The notes beneath the pieces are model-generated. The model did not search any database and was not told where the DNA came from. It was given only the letters and a program-made list of their open reading frames with translations. The position numbers were made by a program, and so were the translations under genes. Positions 38,234 to 46,494 of a stretch of DNA of 49,595 nt are shown here, piece after piece. Within the stretch, counting starts at the first letter, position 1; the number at the start of each line of letters is the position of its first letter. The DNA is taken from the IMG/VR virus record IMGVR_UViG_3300005532_000245, positions 1-49,595 of that record; one strand, written 5' to 3'. This stretch comes from a virus.

Positions 38234-39426
38234 GCGATCTCCTCCAGCATCAGCGGCTGCACAACACCATTGCGATACACCTGCTCTACCAACCGATCAG
38301 CTCGTATCTCGCTGCCTGTCCATCCGTCCGGCCAGGTATCCGCTTCCATCAATTCGAGAATACGAACGCGCTCTTCCTCGTTGATGAGATCAATCTCTGG
38401 CCTGCCTTGTGCCCGTGCCGCACTGTTTACCTCGTCCTGGATCGCCAACACGACAGAGAGGCCGTAGCGACGTGCTTCCATCGTGTACGGCCCCATACGC
38501 ATTGGATTGGCCGAAAGACTCCCGTCTTTCTTGCGCTCTCCGACCTGCCTGAGTCGATAGTGCGGTTTGACCAGTTCGCGGTAGAGCGGTTTCAATCGTC
38601 TGAGCGGTTCGAGGTACGCCCATTGCGGTTGCCTGAGAATGGTTTCTAGCGCCACATCCTTTGAAGCGAGATTGCAACCAACGCAACCTGTGCGAGCGTT
38701 GATTTCTAGCGCCTCATCCCCGCCGTAAGCCTCTGCTACCAACTGTGTTGAGAAAGCGTGTTGCGGGGCAAAGAAGGTCAGCCAATCCCACACATGGCAG
38801 ACCCGCCAGTGCAGGAGCGGCGCAAGCACGTCAGCGACAGAATCCGGCGTACTGGCCTGAAACCAGCCTTGCCCACATTCCGCGCCATCGCGGCTACAGG
38901 AGAGCGCAATGCGCTGATCGCGAGCAGCCGACTCACCAACACGTACCCCTGTCAGCATGAGCAGCTTGCCGTACTGCTCTCTCAGGGCTTGCAATGCTGC
39001 TTCCATCGGCTCTACCTTCAATTGTGGTGTACACCAGCGAAAGCGGTTCTTAGGTGCTGGCACACCACGCCCGAACAGATACACGAAAAAGCGGTCATCC
39101 AGAGCAGGAAGGACAATCTGCGTCTTGACGCCTTTCGCTCCCAATTCTCGCAAGATCGTTATGGCGGTGGCATGGAGCGGTGGAAGTTCCATGCGCGTAT
39201 CGGCATAAAGCACGGTCAGGCTTTCGGGCGCTGGTATCTGGCCTGTTTCGATGAGATGTGTGGCCAGTGTGACCGTAGCCGTTGAGTCCTTCCCTCCTGA
39301 GTAGGCAATAGCCCAATGTCGATATAGTGAGCCGTACATTTGCAGGCTCTCTATTGTCAAGGCAATGCTCTTTTCCATCGTCAAGCGGTCGCTCTCCCAG
39401 AGGCTGATCTGTTGCTTATTCATCAT
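38230..39426 (-). CDS. DndC/PAPS-reductase-like PP-loop protein
   Basis: 398 aa. PP-loop AYSGGKDST near residue 42-50 (ATP-pyrophosphatase), YADTRME, RFRWCTPQLKVEP near 130, GVRVGESAARDQR near 165 and GCVGCNL near 247. This set matches the adenylating PP-loop/4Fe-4S family that holds PAPS reductases and DndC, the sulfur-transfer enzyme of DNA phosphorothioation. Shorter than typical DndC (~500). Phage members are common but their reactions are often unproved; here it sits with DNA-modification genes. No dndB, D or E in the window. Confidence 0.75.
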   Translation of the reverse strand: MMNKQQISLWESDRLTMEKSIALTIESLQMYGSLYRHWAIAYSGGKDSTATVTLATHLIETGQIPAPESLTVLYADTRMELPPLHATAITILRELGAKGVKTQIVLPALDDRFFVYLFGRGVPAPKNRFRWCTPQLKVEPMEAALQALREQYGKLLMLTGVRVGESAARDQRIALSCSRDGAECGQGWFQASTPDSVADVLAPLLHWRVCHVWDWLTFFAPQHAFSTQLVAEAYGGDEALEINARTGCVGCNLASKDVALETILRQPQWAYLEPLRRLKPLYRELVKPHYRLRQVGERKKDGSLSANPMRMGPYTMEARRYGLSVVLAIQDEVNSAARAQGRPEIDLINEEERVRILELMEADTWPDGWTGSEIRADRLVEQVYRNGVVQPLMLEEIA

Positions 39427-39641
39427 TTACCCTCTTTGTCGGGGCAATCGCAGAGACGAAGGTTATGCATGAGTTCGATAAGCGTCATGTCTGCATGTTC
39501 CAACTCTACGATAATGATTTCATTCTCCATGCGCTTTTGCGCCCGGAGTTCGGTCTTGTTTTCGCGCCGCAACTCACCGATACGCACATCATTTCGTTCA
39601 ATGAGCGCCTGAATAACAGCACGAACCTGTTTCTCTTCCAT
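39423..39641 (-). CDS. hypothetical coiled-coil protein, 72 aa
   Basis: Helical, charged protein (VIQALIERNDVRIGELRRENK) ending in NLRLCDCPDKEGK. AAAGAGGC before ATG 39641; its stop overlaps the DndC-like ATG by four bases. Function unknown. Confidence 0.65.
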   Translation of the reverse strand: MEEKQVRAVIQALIERNDVRIGELRRENKTELRAQKRMENEIIIVELEHADMTLIELMHNLRLCDCPDKEGK

Positions 39642-39644
39642 CGC

Positions 39645-40538
39645 TTAGCCTCTTTCTTTCCGAATGTTCCGACCCTTCACCTGCAAGCCCTCTGCCATTT
39701 CCCGAATGCGTTCTACAATGCGCACTCCGGCGTGGAATTGTCCTGGCTTCACGTCTTCAGGACGCCAGTGCGCTTCCAGATCAAACGTGCTGAGGTTGCT
39801 CGTAAAGATCGTGTACTTGCCCTGTTGCCATCTCTTGGCAACGATGAAGTAGAATTGCTCAAGCACGTAACTGGTTGGCCGCTCTGTCGCCAGATCGTCC
39901 AGCACCAGCCAGGGGATGTCGATGACGGCCTGTAAGAGTTCGTCGGGCGTCTCATCGGCCCCCTTGCCGTTGGAAGCGCGCAGGCGGGCCATGAGTTCGG
40001 TTGTCAGCACGAACAGACCCAGATGCCCGGCTTCCATGACGGCTTTGAGCATACAGATGGCAAGGCCCGTTTTGCCCACGCCGGGGGCGCCCGCGATGTA
40101 GAGGCCGCGCTTGCTGTCCTCATCGGCGCGCAAGTGGCGGGCGATGAAGGCTTGCCCCGCGTCAATGGCTTGCCGGTCAAAGCCAGTGGGGAAGCTGGCA
40201 AATGACCAGTTGCGCGCCTGATGGGGGATGTGCGCGCCGCCGAAAAGCCGGGCCACCAACTCCGCCTGCCTTGCCGCGAGGGCGCGGCGACGGGCGTCGC
40301 TCGCGCAATCGGGGCAAGGCACTTCACAGTAGCCATATTTCTGCTGATGCCCCGCGTGGTTCTCATGCGCGCCATAGTCCTTCACCCAGCCGTGCGAGGT
40401 CTCGGAAAACGGGTACTTGCACGTAGGGCATACCCGCGCAATGGCCGGAACGGGGGCAATGCCAAGCGCGCGCTGCTTTTCGCGTAGCGCGGTTAGCCGC
40501 GCTTCAATGCGTTCACTAATTGAGATGACTTTTTCCAT
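39645..40538 (-). CDS. DnaC-like replicative helicase loader (AAA+ ATPase)
   Basis: 297 aa. N-terminal zinc site CPTC near 37 and CPDC near 74, as in phage DnaC/DnaI-type loaders; AAA+ core with Walker A AGAPGVGKT near 155, Walker B WLVLDDLA near 208 and arginine-containing VERIREMAEG near the end. Loads the host DnaB helicase at the phage origin. It follows the initiator gene (with the DpdA-like gene between), the usual initiator-loader order. Confidence 0.85.
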   Translation of the reverse strand: MEKVISISERIEARLTALREKQRALGIAPVPAIARVCPTCKYPFSETSHGWVKDYGAHENHAGHQQKYGYCEVPCPDCASDARRRALAARQAELVARLFGGAHIPHQARNWSFASFPTGFDRQAIDAGQAFIARHLRADEDSKRGLYIAGAPGVGKTGLAICMLKAVMEAGHLGLFVLTTELMARLRASNGKGADETPDELLQAVIDIPWLVLDDLATERPTSYVLEQFYFIVAKRWQQGKYTIFTSNLSTFDLEAHWRPEDVKPGQFHAGVRIVERIREMAEGLQVKGRNIRKERG

Positions 40539-40550
40539 TTGTCACACCCC

Positions 40551-41387
40551 TTAGAACATCAGTGCTTGTTTTGGCACTGACAGAGCCTGTTCAACTTTTG
40601 CCTGATAGCGCGGCAAGGCCACATCGAATATCCAGCGCCGCTGTGGAAGCCCGCTTGACTTCCATTCGTTTCTGCCTGTCCTGAAAAGGCCGTTCCACGC
40701 CGCGCTATCAACGCTCTTCACACACTCAGGCAGGGCAACCGGCGCTTGCAACGCCCCTAACTTAATACCCCAGAGGTGCAGGGGAACGCCGGGTAGTTCA
40801 CGGGAAACTGCGTTGACGACCTCATGGATCATGGCAACACTTGCTCGTCGGCACAGCGTTCCTATGCCCACTCTAAACGCGCTAAGCGGGCCGTAGAATG
40901 CCTGCATTTCCTCGATAAGCGGGCGCATCTCTCTGGCATGGCGCACGTAATCCGCAACTTCCCATCCCTGAATGGTGGGTACCCAGACCCACGAGGCATA
41001 GCGAAAGAGCGTCCAGAAGGTGTGTGCCATTTCCGTTGTCAGGTACTGCCGTTTGCGCACGATGCCGGGCGCGCCTGCGGTGATCTCGTCTTCACAGCAG
41101 TAGTCCATCGTCGCCGCCCATTGCGGCTGCCAGCCTTCCAGCCACTCGACATACTGTTCAGGCGTGTAGCGATACCCACCCCATTTGAACGTACTCACAA
41201 AGCCACCGCAGTCAGCAGCCCGCTCAACCGTCATTTCTGAGAGATGCGGCTGTGGCAAGGCACTGCGTACCATGCCGTACTTGCGTACCTCGTCAGCGGC
41301 AAAGGATGAGGCGACGAGCAGGATACGCGGGATAGCACAGTAGCGATTCACCTCGCCACGTGAAACAGTGGGATAGAACGTCAACAT
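40551..41387 (-). CDS. DpdA-like (TGT-family) DNA deazaguanine transglycosylase
   Basis: 278 aa. Motifs of the DpdA/tRNA-guanine transglycosylase-like phage family in order: FKWGGYRYTPEQY, ATMDYCCED near 92-100, VPTIQGW, FRVGIGTLCRR near 165-175, LHLWGIK and SVDSAAWN near 225. The Asp in MDY and in SVDS are the likely catalytic residues. This family exchanges guanine in DNA for a 7-deazaguanine such as preQ0, protecting phage DNA from restriction. No preQ0 biosynthesis gene is in the window, so host precursor would be needed. Confidence 0.78.
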   Translation of the reverse strand: MLTFYPTVSRGEVNRYCAIPRILLVASSFAADEVRKYGMVRSALPQPHLSEMTVERAADCGGFVSTFKWGGYRYTPEQYVEWLEGWQPQWAATMDYCCEDEITAGAPGIVRKRQYLTTEMAHTFWTLFRYASWVWVPTIQGWEVADYVRHAREMRPLIEEMQAFYGPLSAFRVGIGTLCRRASVAMIHEVVNAVSRELPGVPLHLWGIKLGALQAPVALPECVKSVDSAAWNGLFRTGRNEWKSSGLPQRRWIFDVALPRYQAKVEQALSVPKQALMF

Positions 41388-41399
41388 CGTCGCACCCCC

Positions 41400-43004
41400 T
41401 TATCCTTGCACTGCTACCGGCTCTGGATGGGCCGGGTAGAACTCGTCTGACATGTCATAATCGGGATCATCGAAGCTGGAGATATGCCGCGTTGGCTTGC
41501 TGCTGAACGCTATCACCTTCTCAGGCGGGCTTTCAGGGCCACGTGCCGCCTCATCCAGTTGGTGTTGCATCGCACTCTGCCATGCCTCGAAATCACGTTC
41601 GAGGTCGTAGAGTTGCACTCCCTTACGGCTAAAAAAGCCGTTGCGATTGTTGCACTGGAATTCCCACCCTTTGTAGCCGCGCAAGACTTCCCGCCGGTCA
41701 ACGCCCAGCAGACCAGCCCAGATCGTGAGCGGCTCCGCAAGGAACTTTGCCGCCCTTGCCATCGAGGCCGTGAGCTTCACCGGCACGTGGAAGAGGCTGC
41801 ACCACTCGCGGTAGAGCAGCATCTCATCCTCAGAGAGCGTCGCCTCAAGCGGGATGTCCACTGGCTTTGCGGGCTTTGGTGGCCGCTCTGGCTTTGCCGG
41901 TTTCTCTTTGGGTGACTTGCGCGCTCGTCCGCCTCGACGCGGCGGCATCTCGGACGTGGCAGGATGGGAAGCACCAGCCAGGGGGGATACCACGTCGGTA
42001 CGGTGAGATGCCGCCACAGGGTCAGGCAGTGATAGGGAGTCCACCGCCGTCGCCTGAAGATGGGTGTCTGCTATGGATTCCGACTCGCTGCTTTCGCCAG
42101 GGCCAGCATGAGCAGCAACGTGCATAGGACATACAGCAGGAGAATCAACCACATTGGCATGGTCATCTCCTCTCACATCCGTTTTCGGAACATCGGCCCC
42201 ACAATCAGGAAGCCGATCAGGAACAGCAACAGGAACCACAGGAGCAACCAGAGCATCGTTTTGTCCTTTCTCCGACTTATCCACAGAGGATGTGGATAAG
42301 TGAGACGATGTATCATTTTCTGCTTCTGGGGATAGTCCCTCGTCAAAAGCAGAGAAATTTTCCCATTGAAGAGATTGCGCAGGGGCGGCGGGTGGGTGAT
42401 CTGCGATAGCAGCATCACCCTTCCCCTCTTCTTGTGAATCTGTAATATCTTCGTAATCTATGTAATCTATAGGGGGCATTTCTGAGCGTGAAACTGAAAC
42501 GCTCCCGTTCGTAGTTGGAACAGTAGCGTTCGTATATGAAACGCTACTGTTCACATACGGAACACTCTCATCATAAGAAGTGTTCGTATATGAAACGCTC
42601 TTGCGTTTTTCACAGTAGGCAAGGTTATCTTGCCAGATGCGAGCGTAGTCAATCGAGATATAGGTTTGCGCCTGCTTACAGGGCTGCCCTGTAAGTGGAT
42701 TAATGGCCTTGCGTAGTTCCAACCGCAAGTAGCCCGTGACGCGCACAATCCGCTCTAAAATGCCTTCATGAGGCTTGCCCGCCTTCTTATCGATAAAGGA
42801 TGAGAGCAGGGAGATCGGTACACCGGAAAGCGCGGCAATCTCCCGATAGGAGAGCCGATGGGGGCCGCTTCCCCAGTAACGGCCCATAATGGAGAGCAGC
42901 ACCCATTTATCATCTCTGCTCAAATCGGGAATCCCATAGATCAGGTGTACCGGAAACTGGACAAATTGCCCCTTGCCCTCTTGCCTTTGTTCTTGTTGCG
43001 TCAT
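41400..43004 (-). CDS. replication initiator, lambda-O-like layout with internal origin
   Basis: 534 aa. N-terminal winged-helix (FPVHLIYGIPDLSRDDKWVLLSI; LSYREIAALSGVPISLLSSF), a Ser/Tyr/Asn-rich repeat region at residues ~135-175 that is encoded by 21-bp iterons, a long disordered linker (Pro/Ala/Lys) and a C-terminal helical domain (EDEMLLYREWCSLFHVPVKL...RREVLRGYKGWEFQCNNRNGFF). Initiators of this design bind iterons within their own gene and recruit the helicase loader. The start overlaps the Dcm stop (TAATG). Confidence 0.8.
   Translation of the reverse strand: MTQQEQRQEGKGQFVQFPVHLIYGIPDLSRDDKWVLLSIMGRYWGSGPHRLSYREIAALSGVPISLLSSFIDKKAGKPHEGILERIVRVTGYLRLELRKAINPLTGQPCKQAQTYISIDYARIWQDNLAYCEKRKSVSYTNTSYDESVPYVNSSVSYTNATVPTTNGSVSVSRSEMPPIDYIDYEDITDSQEEGKGDAAIADHPPAAPAQSLQWENFSAFDEGLSPEAENDTSSHLSTSSVDKSEKGQNDALVAPVVPVAVPDRLPDCGADVPKTDVRGDDHANVVDSPAVCPMHVAAHAGPGESSESESIADTHLQATAVDSLSLPDPVAASHRTDVVSPLAGASHPATSEMPPRRGGRARKSPKEKPAKPERPPKPAKPVDIPLEATLSEDEMLLYREWCSLFHVPVKLTASMARAAKFLAEPLTIWAGLLGVDRREVLRGYKGWEFQCNNRNGFFSRKGVQLYDLERDFEAWQSAMQHQLDEAARGPESPPEKVIAFSSKPTRHISSFDDPDYDMSDEFYPAHPEPVAVQG
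42430..42471. other. AT-rich putative unwinding region of the phage origin
   Basis: A stretch with tandem GTAATCTAT repeats (TAATATCTTCGTAATCTATG...) lies directly next to the iteron array, on the side downstream of the initiator coding direction. This is the lambda ori arrangement (iterons then AT-rich element). Confidence 0.55.
42484..42599. repeat. origin iterons: five 21-bp dyad repeats inside the initiator gene
   Basis: Units at 42484-42504, 42504-42524, 42525-42545, 42546-42566 and 42579-42599, mostly on an exact 21-bp pitch (two helical turns, seven codons). Consensus AGYGTTCGTATATGAAACGCT with inverted symmetry (AGCGTT...AACGCT); the fifth is offset by 12 bp. They produce repeats such as SVSYTN in the protein. 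Expected binding sites for the initiator encoded around them. Confidence 0.8.
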
Positions 43005-44050
43005 TATGCCACCCTCCCATCATCTTCCATCTCAACTGCTGCCATGATGCATCTGCCAACGTACTCAGCAACTTGTGGGACTACGGCGTTTCCGAGTCCT
43101 CTAAGTCGCTCCACCCGATGGGAAACCCCATGAGCCACTCGACGAACTCCGGGTTCAGTTGCCCACTGGCCTGCCCCTGTGCTGCAATCTCGCGCAAAGG
43201 TCGCGAGTTCTTCTGCATCGTCTCTTCCGAAGACTTGCCCGAACGCCAATCGCGAGCGATTGGCGTTGGATACATTTGTACTGCATCGTTGAGATTGACG
43301 CTCCATCCCTGTTGCATCTTGCGTTGCATGCGCGGCGAATCCGGTGAGTCTCCACTGCGGTAATCGCGTGATTGCGGCGTCGGCCAATGATGAATCGCCC
43401 CGCTCAGTGCATATCTTCCCTTGCTGTTCGGCCCCCCGTGACTCCCATCTGTTGCTCGTGGGGTCGGAAGCAGGCCCTTCTTTGCCATGCGTGCCAGTGT
43501 TGGCCTGACTGGCGAGGTGGGGGTACTCCTGTTCGTGCTGCCGCCCGTCGCGTCGGTCGCAACCGGGGTAGGCAACAATGAAAACTCTTTCCCGGATATG
43601 CGGCGCACCAAAGGCCGCAGCGGGTAACACCTGCCACTGCGCATCGTACCCGCACGAGGCCAGGTCTGCGAGTACGGTGTCAATTCCCCGGTAAAGGAGA
43701 GCTGCGACGTTTTCCACAAGAACGAATCGGGGTCGAAGCTCGCAAATGATGCGGAAAAACTCTTTCCAGAGTCCCGACCGTTCTCCGGTGATACCGACGC
43801 GCTTTCCGGCTGCGCTAATGTCCTGGCAGGGAAAACCCCCGGCCACGAGATCAACAGGGGTAAGGTTATGCTTTCCGCAGTCTCGCACGTCTCGAAACCG
43901 GGCAACATCGGGCCAGTGTTTTGCAAGGATTTTTTGGGCATAGTCGTCTATCTCCACCTGCCATGCGCAACGCATACCAGCACGCTCCAAACCGAGATCA
44001 ATACCGCCGATTCCAGCGAAAAGAGAGCCGAATGTGAGCGGTGTGTTCAT
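43004..44050 (-). CDS. C5-cytosine DNA methyltransferase (Dcm-like)
   Basis: 348 aa. Motif I FGSLFAGIGGIDLGLERAG, motif IV GGFPCQDIS with catalytic Cys near 78, motif VI VLVENV, motif VIII QWQVLPAAAFGAPHIRERVF and motif X RLRGLGNAVVP are all intact. The central target-recognition part carries repeats like ADAAITRL and SNANRSRL. It methylates cytosine in a host-like site, presumably to protect phage DNA. Coupled to both neighbours by overlaps. A second long gene is read from the same DNA in the +1 frame. Confidence 0.9.
   Translation of the reverse strand: MNTPLTFGSLFAGIGGIDLGLERAGMRCAWQVEIDDYAQKILAKHWPDVARFRDVRDCGKHNLTPVDLVAGGFPCQDISAAGKRVGITGERSGLWKEFFRIICELRPRFVLVENVAALLYRGIDTVLADLASCGYDAQWQVLPAAAFGAPHIRERVFIVAYPGCDRRDGRQHEQEYPHLASQANTGTHGKEGPASDPTSNRWESRGAEQQGKICTERGDSSLADAAITRLPQWRLTGFAAHATQDATGMERQSQRCSTNVSNANRSRLAFGQVFGRDDAEELATFARDCSTGAGQWATEPGVRRVAHGVSHRVERLRGLGNAVVPQVAEYVGRCIMAAVEMEDDGRVA
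43081..43941 (-). CDS. overlapping gene within dcm (PTPxAxD-repeat protein), 286 aa
   Basis: Open for 286 codons in the +1 frame of the Dcm gene, same strand. It is not a random frame: it contains TWPRAGTMRSGRCYPL, four units of (L/W/Y)PTPxAxD type (LPTPVATDATGG, LPTPRATDGSHGG, WPTPQSRDYRSG, YPTPIARDWRSG) and ends LNPEFVEWLMGFPIGW. To my memory this set of motifs also occurs in stand-alone phage proteins next to Dcm genes. Function unknown; it may be a Dcm partner or a second recognition protein. Translation start is uncertain. Confidence 0.6.
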   Translation of the reverse strand: MPKKSLQNTGPMLPGFETCETAESITLPLLISWPGVFPARTLAQPESASVSPENGRDSGKSFSASFASFDPDSFLWKTSQLSFTGELTPYSQTWPRAGTMRSGRCYPLRPLVRRISGKEFSLLPTPVATDATGGSTNRSTPTSPVRPTLARMAKKGLLPTPRATDGSHGGPNSKGRYALSGAIHHWPTPQSRDYRSGDSPDSPRMQRKMQQGWSVNLNDAVQMYPTPIARDWRSGKSSEETMQKNSRPLREIAAQGQASGQLNPEFVEWLMGFPIGWSDLEDSETP

Positions 44051-46494
44051 GCCACCACCTCGCTCTCTTCCATCTCATCAAACAACGTCGCCTGTGTCTT
44101 CTGCGCAGCTATCTTTTCAAGATTGCGCCGGGCAACCTGAAAGTAGGATTCTTTCAGTTCTACTCCTACGAATTTGCGATCCAGGCGCAACGCCTCGTAC
44201 CCCTCGCTTCCGATTCCGGCAAAAGGAGAAAAGACGACTTCACCCGGATTCGTCCAGAGTTGCACGGCCCGTGCAACGACATCTAACTGTAAAGGGCATA
44301 TATGTTTCTCGTCCTGGCTTTCGCGAGCCTGATCTACGTTGAGTACCCGTGTCTGGCGAATATCAAACCAGACAGGAGAGGCATACCGTTGCCAGATGTC
44401 CAACGGGAAATCTTCTTTCGTGTGCGTGACTGGCACGATACCCGCCTCTTCCTGCTCATCTCGCGGCCATTTCCTGAAGATGAGCAGGTACTCCGGCATG
44501 CCTTGCCGTGAGTAGGTGCTATCAGCGCGTAACTGCTTATACAGCAGGCCGTGTGCCTTTGTGCGCTGCATCTCGATTACAGGGTCTTTCCAGATGACCA
44601 CCTTCGAATGATATTGCCAGCCAGCCGCGCCAAAATGCCGGATGATTTCCCCTGAGAAGTCGCGCAGGCCAGCCGCGCCGTCACGGCCCTTGTAGTTCAC
44701 GAGGTCTTTACAATGCACTGCACAGAGTCGCCCTGGCATGGTGATGCGCAAAAGTTCGGGGATGAGGAAATCAAAGTGCTGGAAAAACTCGTCATCGTCT
44801 GCTGAGTTGCCCATATCCTCTATGGCATCTGAATAAATGTAGAGACTGGAAAAAGGCGGACTGAAGATGCTGAAGTGAATGCTGTTCTCAGGAAGCGCGC
44901 GAGATACCGCTACACAATCGCCATGATAGAGCGTCCAGTCCCGGCCCCGCTCACTGCTGAAGGTTTCATGGCGCACGAGTTGCCTGCTCTCTTCTAAGGC
45001 CAGCCGCGCCGTCGTGGCATTCATGGCGTCGCTCATTGCCAGATGGGCGCGTGTTTTGCGCTCCAATGTGGTCACGAGCGTGCTTTCCGTCTCTGCTGCG
45101 ATAATGGTGATCTCGACAGGGAAGTGTTGGCCGAAACGGTAGATGCGCCGGATAGCCTGATACACGTCCTCAAAGCTGTAGGAGAGGCCGACAAACACTG
45201 CTTTGTGACAGTGTTGCCAGTTGAGGCCGTAGCCACACTGAGACGGCTTGGCAATGATGACGCGGGCCTGGCCTGTCGAGAACAGGGTGAGTTTGCGCTC
45301 CTTTTCGGCAAGGCTATCCGAGCCGCGTACCTCGATAGCATCTGGGATACGCGCCTTCAGTTCGTCGGCTTCGTAGTTGGTATTACACCAGACAACCCAT
45401 ATCTCTTTTTTCTTGAGTTGGATAGCATGCTGCTTGATCTGAACGCTTGTCCAGACTTCAAAGCCGTTCGGGTTCTGTGGCGTCGTGACTGACCAGAGTA
45501 CCTTTCCGGCCTCTTCAGCGCGATAGGCTTGTGGCGTCGGCTCCAACTCATAGCCCAGAGAGGTCAGGTACATGCGAGCTTCCACAAAGTCCATTTCATC
45601 GCCGCCATTCACCAGATCAGCGACGGCTTGCGCCCGATCAGCGACGGTCAGGCGCATCTCTTTATGCAAGTTCGTGGCACTCATGGCGGGCGCACGGAAT
45701 AATTGCCCCTCTTCAGCCCCTACCGTGATATCGGTTTCGACATAGCGATGCTGGATTACCAGCTCTGGCAACACGAACCCCTCATCGCTATATCCGAGAT
45801 CAGACGGCTTTCTGAGAGAGATAGCCCATGACGCAACCCATTGCCAGAAGTCCCGCTCTGCATGCCCTTTCAGGCGGTAGTGACCGCTCTGCATCGTGTC
45901 GTTGATGAACCATCTCATCAGCATTTCGCTGGAAGGCATGATACCCAGGAATTCGGCGTGGTTGCCGATCTCCATAACGTCATTCGGGGCGGGCGTGGCT
46001 GTGCAGCAAAGGCGGTAGGGCGTGTTCGCGAACGCTTCCACCAGGGCGCGCTTCGTCTTGCCCATATAGGACTTTAAGATAGATGATTCGTCCAGAATAA
46101 CGCCGATAAAATGACTTGCATCGAAATGAGCAAGCATCTCATAATTGGTGATATTGATGCCGGGCTGCACGTCCTCTTGAGAGCGACAGATTGTGACCGC
46201 ACTATCCAGCTTTGCGCCCTCGCTGACAGTTTGCGCGGCAACGGCAAGCGGGGCAAGGATGAGGATGTCTCTGCCCGTGTGCGCGTATACCTGCTTTCCC
46301 CATTCCAGTTGACAGAAAGTTTTGCCAAGCCCGCAATCTGCGAACAGCGCGGCCCGCCCTTTTCTCAGCGCCCACTGCACGAGCGCCTTCTGAAACGGAA
46401 ACAACTTCTCGTGCAGCGCCTCTTGCGCAACCTCGATCCCACTGGACGAGGCAGTCGCCCGCTTACTCATAAGAAATTCCTGATAATCTTGCAT
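44047..46494 (-). CDS. SNF2-family helicase fused to an N-type DNA methyltransferase
   Basis: Start ATG 46494 with GGAAAGGGGATAT; the frame to 46767 is an unlikely extension. 815 aa. Residues ~25-560: SF2 helicase with Walker A FADCGLGKT, DEAS-like VILDESSILK, SAT-like CTATPAPND and QAIRRIYRFGQ motif VI. Residues ~590-815: methyltransferase with FSPPFSSLY (motif IV, SPPF) before FSPFAGIGSEGYEAL (motif I), the beta-class order, likely N6-adenine or N4-cytosine. One polypeptide that translocates and modifies DNA. Confidence 0.85.
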   Translation of the reverse strand: MQDYQEFLMSKRATASSSGIEVAQEALHEKLFPFQKALVQWALRKGRAALFADCGLGKTFCQLEWGKQVYAHTGRDILILAPLAVAAQTVSEGAKLDSAVTICRSQEDVQPGINITNYEMLAHFDASHFIGVILDESSILKSYMGKTKRALVEAFANTPYRLCCTATPAPNDVMEIGNHAEFLGIMPSSEMLMRWFINDTMQSGHYRLKGHAERDFWQWVASWAISLRKPSDLGYSDEGFVLPELVIQHRYVETDITVGAEEGQLFRAPAMSATNLHKEMRLTVADRAQAVADLVNGGDEMDFVEARMYLTSLGYELEPTPQAYRAEEAGKVLWSVTTPQNPNGFEVWTSVQIKQHAIQLKKKEIWVVWCNTNYEADELKARIPDAIEVRGSDSLAEKERKLTLFSTGQARVIIAKPSQCGYGLNWQHCHKAVFVGLSYSFEDVYQAIRRIYRFGQHFPVEITIIAAETESTLVTTLERKTRAHLAMSDAMNATTARLALEESRQLVRHETFSSERGRDWTLYHGDCVAVSRALPENSIHFSIFSPPFSSLYIYSDAIEDMGNSADDDEFFQHFDFLIPELLRITMPGRLCAVHCKDLVNYKGRDGAAGLRDFSGEIIRHFGAAGWQYHSKVVIWKDPVIEMQRTKAHGLLYKQLRADSTYSRQGMPEYLLIFRKWPRDEQEEAGIVPVTHTKEDFPLDIWQRYASPVWFDIRQTRVLNVDQARESQDEKHICPLQLDVVARAVQLWTNPGEVVFSPFAGIGSEGYEALRLDRKFVGVELKESYFQVARRNLEKIAAQKTQATLFDEMEESEVVA

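Noticed and set aside
42484-42599. Regularly spaced repeats considered as a CRISPR array
   Set aside because: Units abut without unique spacers of CRISPR length and lie in an open reading frame; they fit origin iterons instead.
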